Source of the DNA: Glo-17 sp964637835
GTDB taxonomy: Bacteria > Krumholzibacteriota > Krumholzibacteriia > LZORAL124-64-63
Direction: 5' to 3'
DNA: 64,000 nt
NCBI GenBank assembly: GCA_964637835.1
Contig: CAZWYF010000004.1
Span: 1 to 64,000, forward strand
In this document: positions 1 to 7,722 of the stretch, piece after piece
How the letters are laid out: every line of letters starts with the position of its first letter
Position numbering within the stretch: the stretch's first letter is position 1
Program-made: the position numbers and the translations under genes
The notes under the pieces: generated by a model
Seen by the model: the letters and a program-made list of their open reading frames with translations, nothing else
What the model was told of the DNA's origin: nothing
Databases searched by the model: none

Positions 1-178
1 GGAACCGGACCCGCACCACGGTGCGCTCCGGCGCGGTCACCAGTGTCTCCACCTGAGGACGATCGAGGACGGCACGGGTCCCGGCCCGGGCCGGATGCCC
101 GCTGATCTCCGGAAGCATCGAGAACAGGAAGGCCAGGGCGGCCACGAAGAACCGCCGAACGGACCGATGGATGATCAT
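1..178 (-). CDS. Exported protein, N-terminal fragment (runs off the left edge)
   Basis: Only the first 59 codons are present. The start at 178 is supported by the purine-rich AGGGGGAGAG directly upstream on the minus strand. The product opens MIIHRSVRRFFVAALAFLFS, a basic n-region followed by a hydrophobic core, so it is a signal peptide; the mature part begins around GTRAVLDRPQVETLV and ends at the window edge with RTVVRVRF. It lies downstream of the symporter gene on the same strand. Too little is visible to name a family; a large secreted protein with a propeptide would fit the neighbourhood, but that is a guess. Confidence 0.6.
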   Translation of the reverse strand, partial: MIIHRSVRRFFVAALAFLFSMLPEISGHPARAGTRAVLDRPQVETLVTAPERTVVRVRF

Positions 179-263
179 CTCTCTCCCCCTCGGTATCTCT
201 GGTTTTCCCCGGACGCGCGAGGCCGCGCCAGTCGCGGCACGCGCGTCGTGACGTCGGATCGGA

Positions 264-1553
264 TCAGCCCCCGGACGGCGGCTTCCGCCGCGCGCCGACG
301 TTGGCCGCCCCGAAGATCGCCGGCTCGAACGCCCCCTCGCTGCGCGCCACCACCGCGGTGCACATCAGGTCGCCGGTCACGTTCACCGCCGTGCGCGTCA
401 TGTCCAGCAGCCGGTCCACGCCCAGGATGATGCCGATGCCCTCGACGGGCAGGCCCAGCTCGGTGAGCACCATCGAGAGCATGATCAGGCCCACGCCGGG
501 CACGCCGGCGGTGCCGATGGAGGCCAGGGTGGCCATGAGCACCACGCGCAGGAACTCGCTCGGCCCCAGATCCACGCCGTAGACGTTGGCGATGAACACC
601 GTGGCCACGCCCTGCATGATGGCGGTGCCGTCCATGTTGATGGTGGCGCCCAGGGGCAGGGTGAAGGCGTGGACCTCTTCCCTGGTGCCCAGACGATCCT
701 CGGCCACCTCCATGGTCACCGGCAGCGACGCGTTGGAGGAGGAGGTGGAGAAGGCCACCACCTGCGCGGGGTAGATGTTGCGCAGGAACTGCCAGGGCTT
801 CAGCCGCGCCAGCAGGACCAGCAGCAGCGGGTAGACCACCAGCGCGTGCAGGCCGAGGGCGCCCAGGACCGTGCCCATGTACTTCAGCAGCGGCAGGAAC
901 ACCGCCAGCCCCTCGGTGACCAGCACCTCGGCGATGAGCGAGAACACGCCGATGGGGGCGAAGAACATGATCATGGTGACCATGGTCTGGATCACCTCGT
1001 CCGCCGCCTGCAGGCCGCGCACCAGCGGTTCGGCCCGCGCGCCCACCCGGGCGATGGCCAGGCCGGCCAGCAGGGCCACGAAGATCACCTGCAGCATCTG
1101 CCCCTCCACCATGGCGGCGAAGGGGTTGGTGGGGACGATGTCCACCAGGATCTCGGTGACCGGCGGCGACGTGCTGCCGGCGAAGCCCGCGTCCACGGGG
1201 ATCTCCAGGCCCGTCCCCGGCTGGACCAGGAAGGCCAGGGCGAAGCCGATGGAGATGGCGATGGCCGTGGTGGTCAGGTAGATGGCCATGGTCTTGCCGC
1301 CGATGCGGCCGAGCTTGCCCAGGTCGCCGATGGTGGCGGTGCCCAGGGTGAGCGAGACCAGCACCAGGGGGACCACCAGCAGGCGGATCCCGTTGAGGAA
1401 GATCCGCCCGATGGGGTCGTGGAAGTAGGTGACCGTGGCCTGGTTGACGGCGTCGGGCAGCAGCAGGTACTGCAGCAGGCCCACCACGATGCCCGCCAGC
1501 AGTCCCACCAGGATCCAGCCCGTGAGGTTGAGCTTGCGCATGCCGGCCATCAT
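264..1553 (-). CDS. Dicarboxylate/amino acid:cation symporter (DAACS family)
   Basis: Sodium- or proton-coupled inner-membrane uptake carrier for dicarboxylates or acidic amino acids (GltP/DctA family). About 430 residues, normal family length, with hydrophobic segments throughout. The family signatures are visible: the serine-rich re-entrant loop STSSSNASLP, the NMDGTAIMQG motif of TM7 and the TRTAVNVTGD segment of TM8, which form the substrate and Na+ sites. The frame is open from a TTG at 1577 that would overlap the upstream gene; the ATG at 1553 is the more natural start, and ATGs at 1550 and 1541 are also possible. It follows the BNR protein gene with almost no gap, so the two are probably cotranscribed. 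The actual substrate cannot be read from sequence. Confidence 0.9.
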   Translation of the reverse strand: MMAGMRKLNLTGWILVGLLAGIVVGLLQYLLLPDAVNQATVTYFHDPIGRIFLNGIRLLVVPLVLVSLTLGTATIGDLGKLGRIGGKTMAIYLTTTAIAISIGFALAFLVQPGTGLEIPVDAGFAGSTSPPVTEILVDIVPTNPFAAMVEGQMLQVIFVALLAGLAIARVGARAEPLVRGLQAADEVIQTMVTMIMFFAPIGVFSLIAEVLVTEGLAVFLPLLKYMGTVLGALGLHALVVYPLLLVLLARLKPWQFLRNIYPAQVVAFSTSSSNASLPVTMEVAEDRLGTREEVHAFTLPLGATINMDGTAIMQGVATVFIANVYGVDLGPSEFLRVVLMATLASIGTAGVPGVGLIMLSMVLTELGLPVEGIGIILGVDRLLDMTRTAVNVTGDLMCTAVVARSEGAFEPAIFGAANVGARRKPPSGG

Positions 1554-1566
1554 CCCCGAGGCCGCC

Positions 1567-4185
1567 TCAACGCGCAAGCATGAGCTTGGTGGTGGCCGTG
1601 CCGCCCGGCGTGGTCAGCCGGGCCAGGTAGAGGCCGCTGCCCAGGCTGCGGCCGCCCGCGCCCGCGCCCGCGCCGGTGGCGTCCCAGCGGATCTCGTGAT
1701 CGCCCGCCGGCAGGGGCCGGTCGACCACCGTGGCCACCCGCGCGCCGCGCACGTCGTAGACCTCGAGGGTGACCTGGCCGCCGGCCGCCAGCTCGAAGCG
1801 CAGCGTGGTGGCGGGGTTGAACGGGTTGGGCGCCGCGCGCAGGTCCACCGCCACCGCCGACGGCAGGTCCACGACCGGCGTGGTGGGCGCCGGCGCGATG
1901 ACCGTGAACAGCGACCGGCCGTGGGTGCCGGCCGCCAGCGTGCGCGTGGGCTGGTGGAAGTCCAGGTCCAGGACCGGCGCGCGGGGCAGGCCGGTGCCCA
2001 GGGGCAGCCAGGTGGCGCCCAGGTCGCTGGTGTAGTAGACGCTCACGTCGGTGCCCACGTAGAGGGCCTGCGGGTAGTCGGGGTCCACCTCGATGGCGTT
2101 GACCGGGGCCTCGGGCAGGCCCTGGCCGATGTCCTGCCAGGTGCTGCCGCCGTCGGTGGAGCGGTAGACGTGGCTGATGGGCTCGTCCCAGCGCAGGCCG
2201 CTGAAGGTGGCGTAGACGGTGCGGTGGTCGGCGGGATCGACCTTGATCTCGGTGACCCAGCGTGTGGGCAGGCCGGCGGAGATGTCGCGCCACTGCCCGT
2301 TGAACGGGGTGTAGGCCCAGACGTTGCCGTCGTCGGTGCCGGCGTAGAGGACGGCGGGCGAAGAGGGCGCCACGGCGATGGTGGTGACGGTGCCGAAGTT
2401 CGCGCCCTGGTCGCCGTCGGTGAGGTCGTCGCTGATGGGCGACCAGTTCTCCGCGCCGTCGTCGCTGCGGTAGACGCGCTGCGAGCCGTAGTACAGCGTC
2501 TGGGGGTCGGTGGGGTCCATGACCACCGGGGTGTGCCAGTTGGTGCGGTCGCTCGACGCGATGCCATCCATGGCGGAGCTGAACCAGCCGCCGCCGTTGG
2601 TGCTCTTGAACAGGTTGCCGTACTGGTACTCCACGTAGATGACGTCGCTGTCGGTGGGGTCGACGATCACGGTGAAGCCGTCGCCGCCGAAGATGCGCTC
2701 CCAGTCGCTCACGCCGCCCAGGGTGCGCAGCGTGCCGTTGTCCTGGGTGCCGCCGTAGAGGCGGTCGGGCTGCTGGGCGTCGATCTCCACGGCGTAGAAC
2801 TGGTTGGTGGGCTGGTCGTAGAGCTTGGTCCAGGTGCTGCCGCCGTTGTCGGAGCGGTAGAGGCCGCCGTCGTTGCCGTTGTAGACGATGTCCGGCTGGC
2901 CGGGGGCGAACTCCAGGGCGTGGTGGTCCACGTGCATGTTGCTGCCGTTCTCCGCCCAGCTGCCGCCGCCGTCGGTGGAGCGGTACTGGGGCACGCCGAG
3001 GACGAAGACGCTGTTCGGGTCGGTGGGATCCACCCGGATCTGGCCGAAGTACCAGCCGAAGGAGGAGTAGATGCTCGCCAGGGCCCAGTCGTCGGTGCCG
3101 CTCCAGGTGTCGCCGCCGTCGTCGCTGCGGTAGACGCCGAGGAAGGAGGCGTCGGCGGCGGCGTAGACGGCGTACAGCACGTCGGGGAAGTCCCGGCAGA
3201 TGGTCAGGCCCACGCGGCCCACGTCCGGCCCGCCGGGCAGGCCCACGGTCAGCTCGCTCCAGGTATCGCCGCCATCGAGGGAGCGCCAGATGCCGCTGGA
3301 CTCGCCGCCGCTGTCGCGGAAGGTGAGGCCGCGGACCCGCTCCCACATGCCGGCATACAGGATGTCCGGGTTGTCCGGATGCATGACCAGGTCGCTGCAG
3401 GCGGTCGAATCGGTGAGCGCGAAGACGCGGTCCCAGCTGGCGCCGCCATCGAGGGTGCGGTAGACGCCACGGTTGGGCCCGGTGCCGAAGAGCCGGCCGG
3501 TGGCGGCCACGAAGACGCGCTGCCCGTCGGTGTGATCGACCCGCACGCGGCTGATGTAGAGCGTCTCCTCGAGACCCAGGTGCTCCCAGGTCACGCCGCC
3601 GTCCTGCGAGCGGTAGACGCCGTTGCCGAAGAAGGAGTAGCTGTTGGCGTTGGCCTCGCCGGTGCCCACCCAGATGGTCTGGGGATCCTGCGGGTCGAGG
3701 GCGATGGCCCCGATGGTGATCACGTCGGCGTCGTCGAAGATGGGGGTCCAGGTCTGGCCGCCGTCGGTGGTCTTGAAGACGCCACCGGTGGCCATGGCTG
3801 CGTAGCAGATGTCCGGGTCGGTGGGGTGGATGGCCAGGTCGGTCACCCGGGCGCCCACGTTGTCGGGGCCGCGTTGCTGCCAGATGGTGCTCAGCAGGGC
3901 GCTCTTGTCGCCGCGCCGGCGGCGGTCCTCGGCCACGGCGGCCAGCTCCCGCGCCTGCGCCAGGGCCAGGCGCTGGCCAGCCGGATCGATGGTCTGGTTG
4001 GGGAAGGCGCGCTGGCGGTAGAACCACGCCGTGGGCTTGCCCTCGGGCTTGGGCAGGGTCTCGGCGGTGAGGTGGCCGCCCGCCGCGGACGGGGCCTCCG
4101 GCGCGGTGGGGGCAGGCCGCAGGGCCAGCGTGACGATGAGCAGCAGGGCGGCGGTGGCCAGGACGGCCAGGGTGCGACGTAGCAT
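1567..4185 (-). CDS. Secreted BNR/sortilin-type beta-propeller protein with FlgD-like C-terminal domain
   Basis: 872-residue secreted protein. It opens with a signal peptide (MLRRTLAVLATAALLLIVTL) and a short proline/alanine linker. From about residue 110 to 770 it carries many Asp-box (BNR) repeats of the form YRSxDGGxTW, the hallmark of VPS10/sortilin, sialidase-like and GH74-like propellers. The last 80 residues (NPFNPATTLRFEL through GLYLARLTTPGG) form a FlgD-like Ig module as found in C-terminal sorting domains of FCB bacteria. No catalytic residues could be assigned, so whether it is an enzyme or a binding protein is open. It is a paralogue of the protein at 13061-15694, sharing the MHVDHH and IFGGDGF segments. 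It is probably exported across the outer membrane by a type IX-like route (inference). Confidence 0.85.
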   Translation of the reverse strand: MLRRTLAVLATAALLLIVTLALRPAPTAPEAPSAAGGHLTAETLPKPEGKPTAWFYRQRAFPNQTIDPAGQRLALAQARELAAVAEDRRRRGDKSALLSTIWQQRGPDNVGARVTDLAIHPTDPDICYAAMATGGVFKTTDGGQTWTPIFDDADVITIGAIALDPQDPQTIWVGTGEANANSYSFFGNGVYRSQDGGVTWEHLGLEETLYISRVRVDHTDGQRVFVAATGRLFGTGPNRGVYRTLDGGASWDRVFALTDSTACSDLVMHPDNPDILYAGMWERVRGLTFRDSGGESSGIWRSLDGGDTWSELTVGLPGGPDVGRVGLTICRDFPDVLYAVYAAADASFLGVYRSDDGGDTWSGTDDWALASIYSSFGWYFGQIRVDPTDPNSVFVLGVPQYRSTDGGGSWAENGSNMHVDHHALEFAPGQPDIVYNGNDGGLYRSDNGGSTWTKLYDQPTNQFYAVEIDAQQPDRLYGGTQDNGTLRTLGGVSDWERIFGGDGFTVIVDPTDSDVIYVEYQYGNLFKSTNGGGWFSSAMDGIASSDRTNWHTPVVMDPTDPQTLYYGSQRVYRSDDGAENWSPISDDLTDGDQGANFGTVTTIAVAPSSPAVLYAGTDDGNVWAYTPFNGQWRDISAGLPTRWVTEIKVDPADHRTVYATFSGLRWDEPISHVYRSTDGGSTWQDIGQGLPEAPVNAIEVDPDYPQALYVGTDVSVYYTSDLGATWLPLGTGLPRAPVLDLDFHQPTRTLAAGTHGRSLFTVIAPAPTTPVVDLPSAVAVDLRAAPNPFNPATTLRFELAAGGQVTLEVYDVRGARVATVVDRPLPAGDHEIRWDATGAGAGAGGRSLGSGLYLARLTTPGGTATTKLMLAR

Positions 4186-4390
4186 GGACGCGGAACTCCT
4201 CGACGGGGGCGGCGGCGCGATGTGGTCCGGGAGCCATCATGATACCAGATCCCCGGTCCCGGGCGCAAAGATCGCAGGGGATTGCTGGTGCGCGGCCGGC
4301 GGCGGGATGGTACCCTGTGGAGCAACGAGCAGCCCGGACGCCACCAGGCCCCGGGGATCCCGGACACCGGCTGCCAGGAGGAGAACCACC

Positions 4391-5806
4391 ATGCGCGACC
4401 GACGCCGTCGCCGTCTGCTGCCCTGGACGGGTCTGCTGATCTGCGGAATCCTGGTCGCCGTGGCCGCCGCCCAGCAGTCCGGTGCGCCGGACAGCCTGGC
4501 CGCCGCGGGCGTCGGCGAGCCGGGGACGACCACGCCCGGGACCACGACGCCGCCGACGGACGCCGCGAATCCCGCGCCGCGCGTCCACGTGGTCCCCTAC
4601 GAGGGCCCCATCACCCCGGTGGCGTCGGGGTTCCTCGGCGAACGCCTCGAGGAGGCCGCCGAGGCCGCCGTCGATGCGGTGATCATCCAGCTGGATACCC
4701 CGGGTGGGCTGGACGCCGCCATGCGCGTGATCATCAAGGACATGCTCGCCTCGCCGGTGCCGGTGATCGTGCACGTGGCGCCGCCCGGTGCGCGGGCCGC
4801 CTCGGCCGGAGCGTTCATCACCATCGCCGCCCACGCGGCGGCCATGGCGCCCGGCACCAACATCGGCTCGGCCAGCCCGGTGCAGATGGGCGGTGGCATC
4901 GCCGACACCACCATGGCCGCCAAGGTGGCCAACGACGCCGCGGCCTACATCGCCTCGCTCGCCCGCCAGCGCGGTCGTGACGAGGATCTCGCGCGCCGGT
5001 TCGTCACCGAGGCCATCAACCTCACCGCCACCGAGGCCCGCGCGGCCGGCCTCATCGACGCGCTCGCTCCCACCACCACCGCCCTGCTCGACAGCCTGGA
5101 TGGCCGCACCGTCCAGCTCTCCGGCGGCGAGCGGACCCTGCGCCTGGCGGGGGCCGCGGTCGAGGAGCGGCCCATGGGCACGCGCCGCAGCCTGCTCAAG
5201 CTCCTGGCCGATCCCAACGTCGCCTACATCCTCATGCTCCTGGGCATCTACGGCCTGTTCTTCGAGCTGAGCAACCCGGGCGCCTTCGCGCCGGGGATCC
5301 TGGGGGCCATCTGCCTGTTGCTGGCGCTGTTCGCCTTCCAGGCCCTGCCGGTCAACTACGCCGGCATCGCCCTGATCCTCCTGGGGACCATACTGCTCAT
5401 CCTGGAGATCAAGGTGCCGAGCTTCGGCGCGTTGACCATCGGGGGCGTCGCCTCGCTGGTCCTCGGCTCGCTCATGCTCTTCGATTCTCCCGAGCCGTGG
5501 GCCCGGCTCAGCCTGCGGGTGATGATCCCCACCCTGGTGGTGTTCATCGGGTTCTTCGTGCTCTGCGTCTGGCTGGTGGTGCGGGGCCAGAAGCGACCGC
5601 CGGTGAGTGGCGCGCAGTCGCTCGTGGGCGAGCAGGGACGCGTGGTGGTGGCCATCGGCGGTGGCGATCAGCGCGGCAAGGTGGTCTTCCACGGCGAGAT
5701 GTGGGATGCGGTGGCCGACCGGCCGCTGGCCGAGGACGCGCGGGTCGAGGTGACCGCCATCGATCACCGGGTCGCCCGGGTGCGCCCGCTGGTGCCCGGG
5801 GAGTAG
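4391..5806 (+). CDS. nfeD: NfeD-type membrane serine protease (long form)
   Basis: 471-residue membrane protease of the NfeD1b/ClpP-superfamily. The start at 4391 has a strong AGGAGGAG ribosome site. An N-terminal signal segment (residues about 10-27) precedes a Ser-Lys dyad protease domain: Ser138 in ARAASAGAFI and Lys178 in AAKVANDAA, at the spacing known for the archaeal PH1510 protease. Four hydrophobic segments follow (about 275-395), then a C-terminal OB-fold NfeD domain (LVGEQGRVVVAI). The slipin gene begins 60 bases downstream; the NfeD-slipin operon is a conserved pair in which the protease is thought to cleave the stomatin partner and act in membrane quality control. Function is assigned from family knowledge. 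Confidence 0.92.
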   Translation: MRDRRRRRLLPWTGLLICGILVAVAAAQQSGAPDSLAAAGVGEPGTTTPGTTTPPTDAANPAPRVHVVPYEGPITPVASGFLGERLEEAAEAAVDAVIIQLDTPGGLDAAMRVIIKDMLASPVPVIVHVAPPGARAASAGAFITIAAHAAAMAPGTNIGSASPVQMGGGIADTTMAAKVANDAAAYIASLARQRGRDEDLARRFVTEAINLTATEARAAGLIDALAPTTTALLDSLDGRTVQLSGGERTLRLAGAAVEERPMGTRRSLLKLLADPNVAYILMLLGIYGLFFELSNPGAFAPGILGAICLLLALFAFQALPVNYAGIALILLGTILLILEIKVPSFGALTIGGVASLVLGSLMLFDSPEPWARLSLRVMIPTLVVFIGFFVLCVWLVVRGQKRPPVSGAQSLVGEQGRVVVAIGGGDQRGKVVFHGEMWDAVADRPLAEDARVEVTAIDHRVARVRPLVPGE

Positions 5807-5866
5807 ACGGGCTCGAGGAAGGTGGCGGACGGATCGACCGGCCGCCGGCAACTGGAAGGAGTGCCC

Positions 5867-6745
5867 ATGCCGTTCGTGTTACCAGGGACCCTGCTGGTCC
5901 TGATCCTGTTCGTCCTGGCCAACTCGGTGCGTATCCTGCGGGAGTACGAGCGGGCCGTGGTCTTCCGGCTCGGCCGGTACGTGGGCACCCGCGGCCCGGG
6001 ACTGATCATCCTGGTGCCGTTCATCGAGCGCATGGAGCGCGTGAGCCTGCGCACCATCGCCATGGATGTCGAACCCCAGGACGTGATCACCCGCGACAAC
6101 GTCTCGGTGCGCGTCAACGCCGTGCTCTACTTCCGCGTCATGGAGCCGCGCAAGGCCATCATCGAGGTGGAGGAGTTCCTCTTCGCCACCACCCAGCTCG
6201 CCCAGACCACCCTGCGCAGCGTGGTGGGTCAGGCGGATCTGGACTCGCTGCTCGCCGAGCGCGACAAGCTCAACGCCGCCGTCCAGGCCATCGTGGACGA
6301 GGGGACCGACCCCTGGGGCATCAAGGTCTCCACGGTGGAGATCAAGGACGTGGATCTGCCCGTGGAGATGAAGCGGGCCATGGCGCGCCAGGCCGAGGCC
6401 GAGCGCGAGCGGCGTGCCAAGGTGATCCACGCCACTGGCGAGTTCGAGGCCTCCAAGCAGCTGAGCGAGGCGGCCCAGGTGATCGAGGTGCATCCCATCG
6501 CCCTGCAGCTGCGTTACCTGGCCACGCTCTCGGAGATCGCCGCCGAGAACAACAGCACCACCATCTTCCCGCTGCCCATCGAGATGCTGCGGCCGCTGAT
6601 GGGCATGGGGGGCGGTCCGATCCCCGGGGTGTCGGGGCCGGCCCCGGGCAGCATGCCGGCGGGCGGCGCCTCGAGCGGCGCCGAGGGTGGCGCCGCGGGC
6701 GGACCCACCGCCGGCGACCGGTCCGGCACCAGCGACGCTCAGTAG
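5867..6745 (+). CDS. Slipin (stomatin-like SPFH/band 7 protein)
   Basis: 292-residue membrane-anchored SPFH protein. The start at 5867 follows GGAAGGAG. One N-terminal hydrophobic hairpin (LPGTLLVLILFVLANSV) leads into the SPFH/band 7 domain (REYERAVVFRLGR, GLIILVPFIERM, VNAVLYFRV, TTLRSVVG), then a charged helical stretch (MARQAEAERERRAKVI) that drives oligomerisation in the family. The glycine-rich tail past residue 245 is low complexity. It is encoded 60 bases after the NfeD protease and is almost certainly its partner, organising membrane microdomains. Its 3' end overlaps the convergent guanine deaminase gene by 7 bases. Confidence 0.92.
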   Translation: MPFVLPGTLLVLILFVLANSVRILREYERAVVFRLGRYVGTRGPGLIILVPFIERMERVSLRTIAMDVEPQDVITRDNVSVRVNAVLYFRVMEPRKAIIEVEEFLFATTQLAQTTLRSVVGQADLDSLLAERDKLNAAVQAIVDEGTDPWGIKVSTVEIKDVDLPVEMKRAMARQAEAERERRAKVIHATGEFEASKQLSEAAQVIEVHPIALQLRYLATLSEIAAENNSTTIFPLPIEMLRPLMGMGGGPIPGVSGPAPGSMPAGGASSGAEGGAAGGPTAGDRSGTSDAQ

Positions 6746-7221
6746 GGGCGGCGCCGGGGGCAGACCCGCCAGGCGGCGAAGGGCGTGCCGGTGTCCGGAT
6801 GCGGCAGGTGCACGCTGGGCAGCTCACGTTCGGCCGCCGGTCGCGACACCTCGTCGTGGAAGACGGAGTCGTCGAAGCCGGCGGCCGCGGCATCCTCGCG
6901 GGAGGCGGCGTAGACCAGCTTGCCGACGCGCGCCCACAGGATGGCGCCCAGGCACATGGGGCAGGGCTCGCAGCTGGCGTAGAGGGTGCAGCCGGCCAGC
7001 TCGTGGCTGCCCAGCGCGCGGCAGGCGGCCCGGATGGCCTGCACCTCCGCGTGGGCCGTCGGATCATGTTCGGCCGTCACCTGGTTGACGCCGCGGCCGA
7101 TCACCTCGCCGCCACGGGCCACCACCGCCCCGAAGGGGCCGCCTCCCTCGCGTGCGTTGGCGGCGGCCAGGGCGATGGCCTCGCCAAGCAACGCGGCATC
7201 GTCCATCCGCGTCTCGCGCAT
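6739..7221 (-). CDS. guaD: Guanine deaminase (cytidine/deoxycytidylate deaminase superfamily)
   Basis: 160-residue zinc hydrolase converting guanine to xanthine in purine salvage or catabolism. Zinc site: HAEVQAIRAA (His, catalytic Glu) and SCEPCPMCLGA (two Cys). The SCEPCPMC version and the C-terminal GFDDSVFHDEVSRPAAER...FAAWR segment match the Bacillus GuaD subfamily better than TadA, which has LEPCxMC. The frame is open far upstream, but an AGG-rich site (CTGGAGG) lies six bases before the ATG at 7221 and directly touches the ATG at 7227, which favours 7221. TadA-like tRNA adenosine deaminase is the alternative reading. Confidence 0.85.
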   Translation of the reverse strand: MRETRMDDAALLGEAIALAAANAREGGGPFGAVVARGGEVIGRGVNQVTAEHDPTAHAEVQAIRAACRALGSHELAGCTLYASCEPCPMCLGAILWARVGKLVYAASREDAAAAGFDDSVFHDEVSRPAAERELPSVHLPHPDTGTPFAAWRVCPRRRPY

Positions 7222-7285
7222 GATCATCCTCCAGGTGACGGCCCGGTTCCCACGGGCTCGGTCCCCACGAGCCCGGTCCCCAGGG

Positions 7286-7405
7286 GCCCGGTTCCAGCGT
7301 CCGGCCGCCCGGTTCCAGCGTCCGGCCGCATTGTACCGCTGCGACCGCCGCGGGGACAACCGCCGGAACCCCCTCCGCCGGAACGCCCTCCGCCGGAACC
7401 CTCTC
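7286..7405. repeat. Two GC-rich tandem repeats (2 x 21 bp, 3 x 15 bp)
   Basis: A 21-base unit beginning gcccggttccagcg occurs twice head to tail with no mismatch (7286-7306 and 7307-7327), with decayed copies of its gcccggt core upstream from 7241. After a 33-base gap a 15-base unit cgccggaacnccctc occurs three times (7361-7375, 7376-7390, 7391-7405) with single mismatches. Probably slippage repeats. Confidence 0.8.
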
Positions 7406-7650
7406 CGGCAGGGCTCGCGTCGCCGGCCGTCCCGGACCGCGGCCGCCTCGAGGCGTGCCGGGGGAAGCGATCGGGAACCGGACCATCGCGCGATCCTGGA
7501 TCCCGACCTCCATTGTCGAGAAGCTGCGAAACGACGCAACAACCAGCAGTTGCATAACCAGGGAAGGGACCGAGCGGCATCGCTGTAGACGATGATGGAT
7601 ATCGGTATCGTTATCATCTGGTAACCCGGTCGGAACAAACAATTTAGGGC

Positions 7651-7679
7651 TTCGCTTCCTCGCCGACGGGTGTTATTGT
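7651..7679 (+). promoter_or_regulatory. Promoter for the multiheme cytochrome gene
   Basis: TTCGCT at 7651, 17-base spacer, TATTGT at 7674-7679, with a TG one base before the -10 box. Predicted transcript start near 7686, giving a leader of about 37 bases with an AGGAGGA ribosome site before the ATG at 7723. Confidence 0.5.
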
Positions 7680-7722
7680 CCCGACGACCTGGCGCCCCGG
7701 CAAGACCACCCGAGGAGGACCC

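Larger units (their letters stand above)
7228..7722. other. Divergent intergenic region with GC-rich tandem repeats and an AT-richer promoter half
   Basis: No convincing gene. The part next to guaD (7241-7405) is built of short GC-rich tandem repeats. From about 7490 to 7680 the sequence becomes visibly richer in A and T and holds the cytochrome promoter. An open frame on the minus strand (7224-7580) is Gly/Arg/Pro-rich simple sequence arising from the repeats and is not called. Confidence 0.6.

Noticed and set aside
1429..4182. Long open frame on the plus strand opposite the BNR protein gene
   Set aside because: Val/Ala/Gly-rich product without domains; a shadow of the high third-position GC of the real minus-strand gene.
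6739..7221. tRNA adenosine deaminase TadA
   Set aside because: The SCEPCPMC motif and C-terminal FDDS...AAWR segment match guanine deaminase better; TadA remains only the alternative.
7241..7405. CRISPR-like repeat array
   Set aside because: Units are contiguous without spacers, of two different lengths, and no cas gene is present.
7224..7580. 118-codon Gly/Pro/Arg-rich minus-strand frame just upstream of guaD
   Set aside because: Composed of the tandem repeats, with no signal, domain or ribosome site.
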